Origin: Rhinopithecus roxellana
Lineage: Eukaryota; Chordata; Mammalia; Primates; Cercopithecidae
Direction of reading: 5' to 3'
Assembly: GCF_007565055.1 (NCBI RefSeq)
Contig: NC_044559.1
Coordinates: forward strand, 39,426,546 to 39,490,545
DNA: 64,000 nt
Shown one piece after another: positions 33,196-44,700 of the stretch. The translations under genes and the position numbers were made by a program. Each line of letters starts with the position of its first letter. The first letter of the stretch is position 1. The notes under the pieces were generated by a model, which was given only the letters and a program-made list of their open reading frames with translations, ran no database searches and was not told the DNA's origin.

Positions 33196-33689
33196 GGTGC
33201 CATTGCTTCTGGAACCTCTCAGTTGCTGGAAAAATGAAATATGTTTGTACACTAACATGTGTGTGTATGTGTTCTGTGTGTATAAATATTTTTGTGTGGC
33301 TATTTATCTGACAATGACCTGCAGATGTCAAGTTAGCCTGACTGCCGGTTTGGGTAGCATGATGGAGGTGGAAGCCAGGTTGTAGAGTACTGAAGTGGCA
33401 CTTGGTAGATGCAGAAGAGATAGATTATTTCTGTCCTGATAAGTTTAGTGCTGAAGGAAAGGCTGCAAGTGGGAATTATAGTGTGAAGAGGCAGTATAGC
33501 CCAGAAAATGGTTTTTAAGATCAGTAAAACTAGTTCAATTGGTGAGTAGAAGAAAAAGAACAATCTGAACCGGAGAATGAAAGAAGATCAGCCAGTAATT
33601 GGGTGGGTTTGGGAAGGGCAAGGACTCACCCCATTAGGGAAAAGAGCCCTGAAGGGGGCAACTGGCTCATTTGTAATAGCCCCTTTCCT
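33196..33689. other. Unique sequence, nothing recognised
   Basis: Includes a short 'gtgtgtgtatgtgttctgtg' stretch near 33258. No repeat family or gene recognised. Confidence 0.4.
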
Positions 33690-33830
33690 CCCTAAAGCTC
33701 ATGAGGAGGTAAATTGTGTCCCCATTTTACAGATGAGAACATTGAGATGAAAACCTCAACGTTTACCTCAAAAGTGAGGTAAACTTGTGTTAAGCCCTCG
33801 CTGCTGGTAAGCATCAGAGTTAGGATTCAG
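33690..33830 (-). mobile_element. MIR fragment containing a hairpin
   Basis: 'ccccattttacagatgagaa' and 'ggtaagcatcagagttagga', then 'ttcagctggtgcccaccctt', follow the reverse MIR. In the middle an extra sequence forms a perfect hairpin: GTTTACCTC (33761-33769) and GAGGTAAAC (33776-33784) with a 6-base loop. Confidence 0.6.
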
Positions 33831-33834
33831 CTGG

Positions 33835-36800
33835 TGCCCACCCTTTGCTGGTCCTCAGCCCTTGAAGGCCTATTAGCCTTTGCAACGTCCAAATGCAAAT
33901 ACATCCAAAGGGTCAAATGGCTCCTCTGCATTCCTGTATACCAAGAGTCGGTGGTTTCCTCTAGGAAAAAGCCAGAGGGAATACTTTTTCTGCAGATCCC
34001 AGAGAAAGAACCAGACCCCATACCCAAGCAATAAATCCAAGGGGCCTTTTCTTGCTTGTGGTGCTGACTCTTTGGCAAGCTCCTTGCAACGTGACCTAAC
34101 CTTCCACCCTTCCCTGGCTCCATTTAGGAGCTCTCGCTAAGGCATCTGTTGAGGACAGCCCCCGAATGAGTTTCAGATTTGGTAATTGAGTTCTTGGATG
34201 TCATGCTCTCATTCCTGACTCTATCCACAAGGGAAGTGAGCAACAGTCCTCTCCAGCTTAAAATGTGAGATGAAAATAATAGTCTGTTGGGCAGAGCCTG
34301 TGAGAGGCTATAGAAATACTTCCCCACCCCCTCGATTATAAACAAGTAAATATCCACTGGCATTCTGTACATTGACAGCATGTCCATATGCAGAAAATAC
34401 GTATGACGGAGAGAAGATTTTAATTCTGAGGCCCAGAGCCCATTGTAAAATGCATACATACAAATTTTCTTTCAACCATTTTTCTCTCTACTTGCTGGGA
34501 ACTATTTACAACTGTGAAATGTGAGAGTTATTAGGTACGAATTTTAGAATTCTTCATTTCACACATGAGGAAACGGAGGTAGACAACTGCCTTGCTATAT
34601 TGTGTATACATCATGTAAAGATTTAATAAACATCCTATTTATGTAAAATAGAAAACCTTATTGTGGCTTAGAAGAATTACTTAGTCTTTTAAACATTAGC
34701 TTTTAATAAAACTTTATTACAAAACCTTTGGATTAAATGGGACCTAGAGCAATCTGCAGATATTTCTAGGCTGTCAGGCAAGGAAACAAGGATATTTTTA
34801 TCCTTTCCCTGTATCTGTGTTTAATTATTGATTTTAAATCACAAAGGATGGAAAATGGAAGCTTTGTGACGCAGTCAGGTCATTCTAAGAAAAGATTGCA
34901 CATAGAATTCCAAACTTGAAAAGCAGACACATTAAGGAATTATTCTGTACAGTACAAGTAAATTATCTGCCTTATAAAATTAATCATTTTATCTAGCATA
35001 TGTAAAAACTATTAACATCAAAAAAACCTATGGAGGCTATATGACTAAATTTAGAAGGGAGGTACACTAGTGCCTGGTTATAAATGTAAACATTAAGAAA
35101 TTTATTAATCCTAATATGATACAGAGTCTTATCTTCTAATTTATTTGTTTTCTTAAAGTTCAATTATTATTTTTTTAAATCCTTGAAGTTTCTATTCAGT
35201 AAATCATACCTGTAATCCTGTTTGGTCTTAGAAAAGAAAGACATAAAACTACTGTTTTAACAAAGTATATTCCTGAGCTGCAAACTAAGCTGAAATCCAT
35301 ATTTTACTGTCAACAGAGTTAAGGAGATGCTTGATCTTTACAGCATAGGAACTCTTTCTTCATATCCTTGTCATCAAACTGTCATGAAAACTATTTCATG
35401 CCATTGTGGGTCAAGATAATTATTATATGTTTTTTCTGAACTTGGAAGAACTAATCATATTATAGACCTATCAAATTGCACATATATTATGAGGAGCATT
35501 TCTCAAATGTTTCGTACTTAAAGAAACTTCTAGAAGTCCAGAGGTTGTTTACAGAAATTCAGTACTCTGCTAGACCTCTCATTTCCCTATCCTCCCTCAT
35601 CAGAGCTGCAAAGGGAGCCCTATTCTCCTAAAATCATGAATAAACAAGTGATGGGCAACAGACTGATCCCAGATGAGAGCACTTCCTTCAGGTTCTCGTG
35701 TTAAGATGATAAATGGGTAGACCACTTGGCCTTAAACAAATGACAGAGATATATTACAACTGATTATGGGGTATTTTCAGTTTTGTTGTATGTGTCCACT
35801 CTTGACCCTCTAGATACATGAATAAAAGAAAATTTATATTATCTCTGACGTTTCAAGACAAAAGCTCTGAGGAAGCTTCCTCTATTGGACTTCCTGCTTT
35901 CAGCAGTAGTAAAACAGGGTGTGGTTTTATTAAAATGACAAAAGCCTGCATGACACAACTTTCTGTACTCCTTTGTATTATAAACAATAGATAAAATGAG
36001 ATTCCAATTCAGCCACTTGTCTTTGCCAGTGATTATTTCCCGTGCCTTCTTAGCAGACTCCAGGTATTCATATTTTTGTTTTTGTTGTTACTCGATTGCA
36101 TGGACATGTTTGGAGCAGGAAAGGGGATATTTTAAATACATTTAACCATGTCTTGAGTTTGGGGTCAGAAATGTACTGCAACTCCCACACCAGTCTGCAA
36201 ACATCTGGCGTCCCAGATGGGAGCAATAACAACTCTGCTCTTATTTTCATAACTGCATTGCAGAAGATGTTCACTGGTTTCCTCCTCGGTGAGTTTAATT
36301 CACACCAATACTTTAAGGAAGATTAGAAAAAGAGAAAAAAAAAGGAATGAAAGAAAACATTTCTGACAGCACAGAGAGTCGGGTTTTCATGCTCCCATTG
36401 TACAAAAGATTCTAAGATAATTATAACATATAACAGATCTCTTTGGCTTATTTTGTGAATCAAATCAGCTATATATTATTTTCTATGCCAAAGTTTTATA
36501 TGCACCACAAAAATGCTATATTTTTAGCCCAGATTTAGGTATTATGTTTTTCTTCTAAAATGATTTTTCACCAGTAAAATGGCTTTGTTTTTGTTGTTGT
36601 TGTTGTTTTGCAAAACCAGCTGAAAATCAAGCCACATAGTAGAGTTGCTTTCATTCAGCCTCACCGGAAATATTGACATTAAAAGGTGCCCTGTCCATTG
36701 CATCACCAACACTTTTCAACAGCTGCGCTAAGGAGGAATAGTGTTATCTTATTCCTTGCTTCTTCTCTGAGATAATTTTCAACGGTATTGTCCAGATTTG

Positions 36801-37430
36801 CTGTAGTCATTTTGCTGCCAAGAGGTTGTAAACAAATCAGGGACCCACAAGGAGACTGGCAGCTCCTGGCTGAAAGGAGTCCTCAAGGGACAGACCACAG
36901 AATCACAGATCCAAAGCTGGACAAGGCCTGGAGTCACCAGTACAGTGACCTTCATTTGCAGAGGATAAACAAGGGGCAGAGTCATGTCTGAACTCAGCAC
37001 TAGCAGCCTAGCATTCCTGAAGAGTAGACCACTAAATACAAGGGCTGCGAGAACTGGGGTTTTTGTCCCTTTGGTTGACTGATGGAAGGACCCATGTGAT
37101 GCCCAGGGCTTTGTCCATTCCAGTGCCTAGACATTAGAGGTTGGGTTTCAAACCTCACTGAATCCTGGAGAGGGTTTCCTAATGCACCTGCAGACCTAGG
37201 CAGGGCTAAGCCCACAGAGGTTCAGGTGGAAATGTCTGGGTTCTCTGATGCTTAGAACTGGTGCTGACAGCAAGAAAGCAATTAAAAAAAAAAAAACTTC
37301 AAAGGATGTTGTCTTTGCTGTGGGGTGATGGGAAACAACAGTTGTGGACAAACTGCAGATGCTACTTTGTGATGTCTTAAAGTATGGTATTATAAAGCAA
37401 AATCCTGAATGTATACTCACCAGTTTTCAA
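33835..37430. other. 3.6 kb unique sequence, no gene recognised
   Basis: No repeat family was identified apart from a short MIR-like scrap near 34555-34590 ('cacatgaggaaacggaggta') and GTT/TTG triplets at 36588-36608. Frames of up to 111 codons (34124-34459 minus, 33827-34123 minus) overlap frames on the other strand and lack domains. I see no exon with convincing splice sites. Confidence 0.4.
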
Positions 37431-37441
37431 GTGTTTATTCT

Positions 37442-37564
37442 TTTCTTCTTCTTCTTCTTCTTTGTTATTATACTTTAAGTTCTAGGGTACACGTGCACAA
37501 CGTGCAGGTTTGTTACATATGTATACATGTGCCATGTTGGTGTGCTGTACCCGTTAACTCGTCA
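37442..37564 (-). mobile_element. Severely truncated L1PA 3' end
   Basis: Only about 120 bp of a primate L1 3' UTR is present ('attatactttaagttctagg', 'acgtgcacaacgtgcaggtt', 'gccatgttggtgtgctgtac'), with a 'cttcttcttcttctt' tail. A short direct repeat 'tttattct' flanks it (37434-37441 and 37565-37572). It matches the start of the 3' UTR of the full-length L1 at 41486. Confidence 0.9.
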
Positions 37565-37572
37565 TTTATTCT

Positions 37573-38540
37573 GAAGGAAAAACATCAGGAAGTCAGCACC
37601 ATCACTGATGTAGCAGACCAAAGAGCAATGCTTGTTTGTAGACATTGTTTACTGAGCCCTGTAACTGGAAGTCATTCCACCTTGTTCATTGGCCATCCAG
37701 TGGACAGGCATTAAGGGAGGCTAGGTTCGTGGCTATTACCCAAAACCTCCTCATCATTCTCACCCATTCCAGATCTACCAGGATTCTGACAGGTGCCCTC
37801 CAAGAACCCTGGGCATCTTGGCCTCTGGCTCCATCCACTCCTCGACATCTAGTGGGGTAGTGCTTTGCTTAAACTCTGACCCTGCCATCACACACAGCCC
37901 CCATCGGCCTGACCAGCACCCAGATGGGCTCACTCCAGTCACCCCAAAGGTACAACATTGCAAACAACCTGCCTCAGCCTCTCTACTGGGGTTCCTCCAG
38001 CCACTTCCATGAGAGACCTTGGACAGGAGCCCAAAGCTTTTTACAGGCACTGCCTATCAGATGTGGAAGAAAACAGCAAGATGAAAGGAGCCCGTGACCC
38101 AGGAACAGCCCACCAGGTCTGGAAGCTGCCTTACGGAGAGTGTTCATTTCTTTTAAGGACCATTCCTTTGAACTATGCAAATAATTCATTGAAAGTTGAG
38201 AAATTTTTAATTCCTAATAGAAATACACACACACATTAGTATCTAGGATACTAATGTTCCTTTTCTGAGTTTTTTAATGTTACCTCTGCTTAAGAGCTAT
38301 TTCTAAGTTTCTTGAAGGCTAGGCTGGTAGATTTCACAAAATGGGGGCAAGACATGGAGGGTGAAGAGAGAAAGAGAATAAATAAGTACAGGACACCCAC
38401 TTAAATTTGAATCTCAGACCATGCCATGCTCATTATTTTTTACTCCACAACGCTTAAAAACCAGATTTGTATGTGGCAGTTTTCCCCAAAGTTATTTGTT
38501 AAACTGAATTGGACATCATTTCAACATATTTGCTTATTTA
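37573..38540. other. Unique sequence, no gene recognised
   Basis: Several overlapping chance frames on both strands (91-93 codons at 37775-38050 minus and 37958-38239 plus) lie in a moderately GC-rich patch. No domain recognised. Confidence 0.4.
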
Positions 38541-38660
38541 TTAATGTAGCATATACATAGCACTAACTAGATGCTAAGCACTCTTCTAAGTGCTTTACAA
38601 AATTATTTATTACAAATTTATTTACAAATTTATTACAACTTATTTAATAGGCAACTGAAT
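38541..38660 (-). mobile_element. MIR fragment with AT-rich tandem
   Basis: 'agcactaactagatgctaag', 'cactcttctaagtgctttac' and then a local expansion of 'ttattacaaatttatttaca' units, in place of the usual MIR continuation. Confidence 0.6.
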
Positions 38661-39084
38661 CATGAATATAGAAAATCACAGATAATAGTTTCCTCTCTTT
38701 AGAATTTTAGATCTCTGTAGTATCTTTCTTCATAGGATGAACACAATTTGAATTTGCTTGCTATCAGAGTAAAGTTTTGTATATGTAATTTTTCTTTGAT
38801 TATGAAAGTAGTACATGTTCAAGTAAAAAATTAGGAAAATACAGAAAAGTACAAAGGAGATAATGAAATCACTCTTCACAGAGATAATCTATATTAGAAT
38901 TTTTCATTAGGCATACATTTTGAATAGTTATGAAATAACTAGCTGCAATTTCTGCTCATCTATCCAAATAACATTCCAGACCCATTCTCCATCCTATTAT
39001 CCTATTTTATTGCAGTCATTACAATTATCACTATCTGGAATTACCTCATTTCAGAGAGAGAAAACTAAATAGTTTTCATTTGTG
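38661..39084. other. Unclassified, probably repeat-derived in part
   Basis: The stretch 38790-38900 ('gaaagtagtacatgttcaag', 'agaaaagtacaaaggagata') resembles a multi-copy mammalian repeat that I cannot name. The rest is not recognised. Confidence 0.35.
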
Positions 39085-39178
39085 CTGTCTCCTGCTACTA
39101 GAATCAAATGCCACTTTATGTCCCCAGTTCCAAGTACATAGTCAATGCTCAATGTATGTTTCTTAAATGAATGAATAT
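39085..39178 (+). mobile_element. L2 3'-end fragment
   Basis: 'ctgctactagaatcaaatgc', 'atgtccccagttccaagtac' and 'gctcaatgtatgtttcttaa' followed by 'atgaatgaat' correspond to the L2 3' end. Confidence 0.6.
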
Positions 39179-40104
39179 TCTGCATCTGTTGTGCATCAGG
39201 TCATTGTAATCAATTCAGTGTGATTACATCACATTGTGCCTCTGGTAGGCACATCTGAAATCATTCTCCTCAAGATTTCTTAGGCTCATCATTGAGAAAA
39301 GTTCGAATTTTGGCTAAAATTTAGAGTTCACCATATCTGAAAAAATTCTATACACTCTGAAGTAGTCATAATAATGTTGCAAAAATGCTTTCAAAATGCC
39401 AGTGAGGTCTTGTTCATTTTGGAATTTTATGGATTAATCCTTTCCTTCCTGAGACTTTCAGGGGCAGAAACTTGACAATACAAATTTTAAGTGAGAACAT
39501 ATTTAACAAGGTCAACAGAAAATGTCATCTTCCTGTGTTCTATGAAGCCAAAGTTTTGCTATTTCCCTAAAAGTTTGTTTGACAGAACAGCATTGTTAGG
39601 TATGAAAAATTCAATACACCAAAGGAATTCAGAACATTAAGGGAAAATCTAAATAGGGGCATTCGTTTAACAATAATTGGTGTCTGAAAAGATGCCTTAT
39701 CATGGCTCTAGGACACACTGGGAAGCAAAGAAGAGGATCTGATTTACTTATGGATCTTTCCATCATTAAAGGAAATTAAATTTGATCATATTTATTATCA
39801 CAACATTTCCATGAAGAAGATGATAAAGATGCTATCATTGTTCCTATACTGCAGGGTTGTAAACTAACAAGTACTTATTAACCATTCATTGCTTGTCCAG
39901 TTCTGTGTTAAGTAAAATGTGACTAAGAAAAAGTTTGCTTTAAAGCAGTTTCAGATATAAAGCAATCGGAAAAAGAGCAAATCTGAGTGGCACTCATTGT
40001 ATTACACAAGTTTCAGGGTAAGAGAAGTAGGCCTGGGCAACATGGAGAAGTAGCATTTCCAGAGATGAGAGGAAAGCAGAGAGGGAAGCATAGCCGTCAC
40101 AAGG
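39179..40104. other. Unique sequence, nothing recognised
   Basis: No recognised repeat or coding frame. A short chance frame at 39987-40253 runs into the MIR that follows. Confidence 0.4.
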
Positions 40105-40250
40105 ACAACTATGACAACGCCTCACATGGATCGAGAGCTCACCATCTGCCAAGTACTATCCCAAGTGCTCTGCACAAACTCATGCAGTCCTCACAAAAAA
40201 TCACTGAAGTTGATCCTTTTCTGATCCCCACAGATGAGGAAACTGCAGAA
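40105..40250 (-). mobile_element. MIR fragment
   Basis: 'gccaagtactatcccaagtg', 'ctctgcacaaactcatgcag', 'tcctcacaaaaaatcactga' and 'ccacagatgaggaaactgca', the reverse MIR order. The following Alu cuts it. Confidence 0.75.
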
Positions 40251-40275
40251 TAAAAAAATAAAATAAAATAAGTTG

Positions 40276-40530
40276 AACTGGGCGCAGTGGCTCATGCCTG
40301 TAATCCCAGCCCTTTGGGAGGCCAAGGCAGATGGATCCCTTGAGCACAGGAGTTCAAGACCAGTTTAGACAACATGGCAAAACCTCATCTCTACACAAAA
40401 TACAAAAAATTAGCCCTGCGTGATGCAATGTGCCTGTAGTCTCAGCGACTTGGGAGGATCGCTCAACCCCGGGAGGTTGAGGCTGCATGAGCCGTGATGG
40501 TGCCACTGCACTCCAGCCTGGGTGATGAAG
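40276..40530 (+). mobile_element. Old Alu (AluJ), shortened
   Basis: Forward Alu from 'aactgggcgcagtggctcat' to 'ctccagcctgggtgatgaag'. The A tail is lost or degraded, and part of the right monomer is missing near 40455. It is preceded by AAATA units at 40250-40270. Confidence 0.92.
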
Positions 40531-40592
40531 TTAAGATAATAATATCCCAGTTATGCAGAACTTTGAGTCCTAGTTTGGGTTCAGTCTTATAA

Positions 40593-41075
40593 GCCAGCAG
40601 CTCTTAAAATCTTTGGGTTCAGGACCCTTCATGCTCCTAGCGATTATTTAGAACCCCAAAGAACTTTTGTTTACATGGGTTTTACTTATTGGTGTTTACT
40701 ATATAGAAGTTAAAACCAAAACAAATTTTAAACATCAACATTTTTAATAGTAAAATATTAAATGACAGTGATAAACCCATTACATGATAAAAATACCACT
40801 TTCATGAAGTATAACTATGTTTTCCAAACAAACAAAAATTCTAAGAATGTTATTTCTATATATCTGCAGATTTCTTTCATGTCTAGCTTAATAGAAGGCA
40901 GCTAGATTCTCATATCTTGGCTGCATTTAGTATGTTTAGTATGGCTGAAGGATATGAAGAAAGTCTACTCTAACACAGATATATAGTCAGAAAAAAGGAG
41001 TATTTTCATAGTCTTTTCAGGTAATCGTGGATCATCTTCTTATGCATACGACACCAAAACTTGAAAATTTCTAGT
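40593..41075 (+). mobile_element. hAT-Charlie-like non-autonomous element
   Basis: 'gcagctcttaaaatctttgg', 'aaccccaaagaacttttgtt', 'agcttaatagaaggcagcta' and 'caggtaatcgtggatcatct' follow a long multi-copy hAT-type element known to me by sequence but not by certain name. Terminal repeats were not both resolved. Confidence 0.55.
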
Positions 41076-41436
41076 GTCTCTTTTCTTTTTTGTTAACATA
41101 TTATTTATACATGAAAAAATCTACCAGTTTTACATGTACAGTGTGATGAAATTTAGTACTGGTCTCAAAGTATGAAACCATTTTCTCATCCTCAAAAATA
41201 CCTTCATGCCACTTAGCACTCACTTTCCTCCCCTCACCACTAGTTCCAGGCTATCAGTGATCTGCTTTCTGTCACTATAGTTTTATCTTTTCTAGAATTT
41301 CATGTAAATAGGATCAGTCTTAGTCTTTATGTTTGTCTTCCTTCATTTCCCATGATTATTTTGAGGTTTATCCATGTTGCATATATTAATATTTGTTCTT
41401 TTTTATACCTAAGTAGTATTCTATTGTATGGATATA

Positions 41437-41444
41437 CCACAATT

Positions 41445-41449
<5 letters not shown>
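41437..41449. repeat. Target-site duplication, left copy
   Basis: The 13-mer 'ccacaatttcttt' also occurs at 47658-47670, directly beyond the 5' end of the L1. The two copies are identical. Confidence 0.92.
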
Positions 41450-41485
<36 letters not shown>

Positions 41486-41487
<2 letters not shown>

Positions 41488-41715
41488 TATACTTTAAGTT
41501 CTAGGGTACATGTGCATAACGTGCAGGTTTGTTACATATGTATACTTATGCCATGTTGGTGTGCTGCACCCATCAACTCGTCAGCACCCATCAATTCATC
41601 ATTTATATCATGTATAACTCCCCAATGCAATCCCTCCCTCCTCCCCCCTCCCCCCTCCCCATGATAGACCCCAGTGTGTGATGTTCCCCTTCCCGAGTCC
41701 AAGTGATCTCATTGT
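41486..41715 (-). other. L1 3' UTR with tandem repeat and G-rich tract
   Basis: Next to the tail is the common primate L1 3' end (seen here as 'attatactttaagttctagg'). An 18-bp unit is tandemly doubled (41566-41583 and 41584-41601, two mismatches). Beyond it, 41631-41660 is a C run on the plus strand, hence four or more G runs on the L1 sense strand, the conserved guanine-rich motif of L1 3' UTRs that can form a quadruplex. Confidence 0.9.
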
Positions 41716-44700
41716 TCAGTTCCCACCTATGAGTGAGAACATGCGGTGTTTGGTTTTCTCTTCTTGTGATAGTTTGCTAAGAATGATGGTTTCCAGCTGC
41801 ATCCATGTCCCTACAAAGGACGCAAACTCATCCTTTTTTATGGCTGCATAGTATTCCATGGTGTATATGTGCCACATTTTCTTAATCCAGTCTGTCACAG
41901 ATGGACATTTGGGTTGATTCCAAGTCTTTGCTATTGTGAATAGTGCCGCAATAAACATACGTGTACATGTGTCTTTGTAGTAGACTAATTTATAATCCTT
42001 TGGGTATATACCCAGTAGTGGGATGGCTGGGTCATATGGTACATCTAGTTCTAGATCCTTGAGGAATTGCCATACTGTTTTCCATAATGGTTGAACTAGT
42101 TTACAATCCCACCAACAGTGTAAAAGTGTTCCTATTTCTCCACATCCTCTCCAACACCTGTTGTTTCCTGACTTCTTAATGATTGCCATTCTAACTGGTG
42201 TGAGATGGTATCTCATTGTGGTTTTGATTTGCATTTCTCTGATGGCCAGTGATGATGAGCATTTTTTCATGTGTCTGTTGGCTGTATGAATATCTTCTTT
42301 TGAGAAATGTCTGTTCATATCCTTTCCCCACTTTTTGATGGGGTTGTTTGTTTTTTTCTCGTATATTTGTTTGAGTTCTTTGTAGATTCTGGATATTAGC
42401 CCTTTGTCAGATGAGTAGGTTGCAAAAATTTTCTCCCATTCTGTAGGTTGCCTGTTCACTCTGATGGTAGTTTCTTTTGCTGTGCAAAAGCTCTTTAGTT
42501 TAATTAGATCCCATTTGTCAATTTTGGCTTTTGCTGCCGTTGCTTTTGGTGTTTTAGACATGAAGTCCTTGCCCATGCCTATGTCCTGAATGGTACTACC
42601 TAGATTTTCTTCTAGGGTTTTTATGGTATTAGGTCTAACATTTAAGTCTCTAATCCATCTTGAATTAATCTTCGTATAAGGGGTAAGGAAAGGATCCAGT
42701 TTCAGCTTTCTACTTATGGCTAGCCAATTTTCCCAGCACCATTTATTAAATAGGGAATCCTTTCCCCATTTCTTGTTTCTCTCAGGTTTGTCAAAGATCA
42801 GATGGCTGTAGATGTGCGGTATTATTTCTGAGGACTCTGTTCTGTTCCATTGGTCTATATCTCTGTTTTGGTACCAGTACCATGCTGTTTTGGTTACTGT
42901 AGCCTTGTAGTATAGTTTGAAGTCAGGTAGCGTGACGCCTCCAGCTTTGTCCTTTTGACTTAGGATTGTCTTGGCAATGCGGGCTCTTTTTTGGTTCCAT
43001 ATGAACTTTAAAGCAGTTTTTTCCAATTCTGTGAAGAAAGTCATTGGTAGCTTGATGGGGATGGCATTGAATCTATAAATAACCTTGGGGAGTATGGCCA
43101 TTTTCACGATATTGATTCTTCCTATCCATGAGCATGGTATGTTCTTCCATTTGTTTGTGTCCTCTTTGATTTCACTGAGCAGTGGTTTGTAGTTCTCCTT
43201 GAAGAGGTCCTTTACATCCCTTGTAAGCTGGATTCCTAGGTATTTTATTCTCTTTGAAGCAATTGTGAATGGAAGTTCATTCCTGATTTGGCTCTCTGCT
43301 TGTCTGTTACTGGTGTATAAGAATGCTTGTGATTTTTGCACATTGATTTTGTATCCTGAGACTTTGCTGAAGTTGCTTATCAGCTTAAGGAGATTTTGGG
43401 CTGAGACGATGGGGTTTTCTAAATATACAATCATGTCATCTGCAAACAGGGACAATTTGACTTCTTCTTTTCCTAACTGGATACCCTTGATTTCTTTCTC
43501 TTGCCTGACTGCTCTAGCCAGAACTTCCAACACTATGTTGAATAGGAGTGGTGAGAGAGGGCATCCCTGTCTTGTGCCAGTTTTCAAAGGGAATTTTTCC
43601 AGTTTTTGCCCATTCAGTATGATATTAGCTGTGGGTTTGTCATAAATAGCTCTTATTATTTTGAGGTACGTTCCATCAATACCGAATTTATTGAGCATTT
43701 TTAGCATGAAGGGCTGTTGAATTTTGTCAAAAGCCTTTTCTGCATCTATTGAGACAATCATGTGGTTCTTGTCTTTGGTTCTGTTTATATGCTGGATTAC
43801 GTTTATTGATTTGCGAATGTTGAACCAGCCTTGCATCCCAGGGATGAAGCCCACTTGATCATGGTGGATAAGCTTTTTGATGTGCTGCTGAATCCGGTTT
43901 GCCAGTATTTTATTGAGGATTTTTGCATCAATGTTCATCAGGGATATTGGTCTAAAATTCTCTTTTTTTGTTGTGTCTCTGCCAGGCTTTGGTATCAGGA
44001 TGATGTTGGCCTCATAAAATGAGTTAGGGAGGATTCCCTCTTTTTCTATTGATTGGAATAGTTTCAGAAGGAATGGTACCAGCTCCTCCTTGTACCTCTG
44101 GTAGAATTCAGCTGTGAATCCATCTGGTCCTGGACTTTTTTTGGTGGGTAGGCTATTAATTGTTGCCTCAATTTCAGAGCCTGCTATTGGTCTATTCAGG
44201 GATTCAACTTCTTCCTGGTTTAGCCTTGGGAGAGTGTAAGTGTCCAGGAAATTATCCATTTCTTCTAGATTTTCTAGTTGATTTGCGTAGAGGCGTTTAT
44301 AGTATTCTCTGATGGTAGTTTGTATTTCTGTGGGGTCAGTGGTGATATCCCCTTTATCATTTTTTATTGCATCTATTTGATTCCTCTCTCTTTTTTTCTT
44401 TATTAGCCTTGCTAGCGGTCTGTCAATTTTGTTGATCTTTTCAAAAAACCAACTCCTGGATTCATTGATTTTTTGGAGGGTTTTTTGTGTCTCTATCTCC
44501 TTCAGTTCGGCTCTGATCTTTGTTATTTCTTGCCTTCTGCTAGCTTTTGAATGTGATTGCTCTTGCCTCTCTAGTTCTTTTAATTGTGATGTTAGAGTGT
44601 CAATTTTAGATCTTTCCTGCTTTCTCTTGTGGGCATTTAGTGCTATAAATTTCCCTCTACACACTGCTTTAAATGTGTCCCAGAGATTCTGGTATGTTGT

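Noticed and set aside
36096..36326. Open frame ending near 'ctcggtgagttt', which resembles a splice donor
   Set aside because: No matching acceptor with a pyrimidine tract, and no protein similarity that I recognise. A GTGAGT alone is common by chance.
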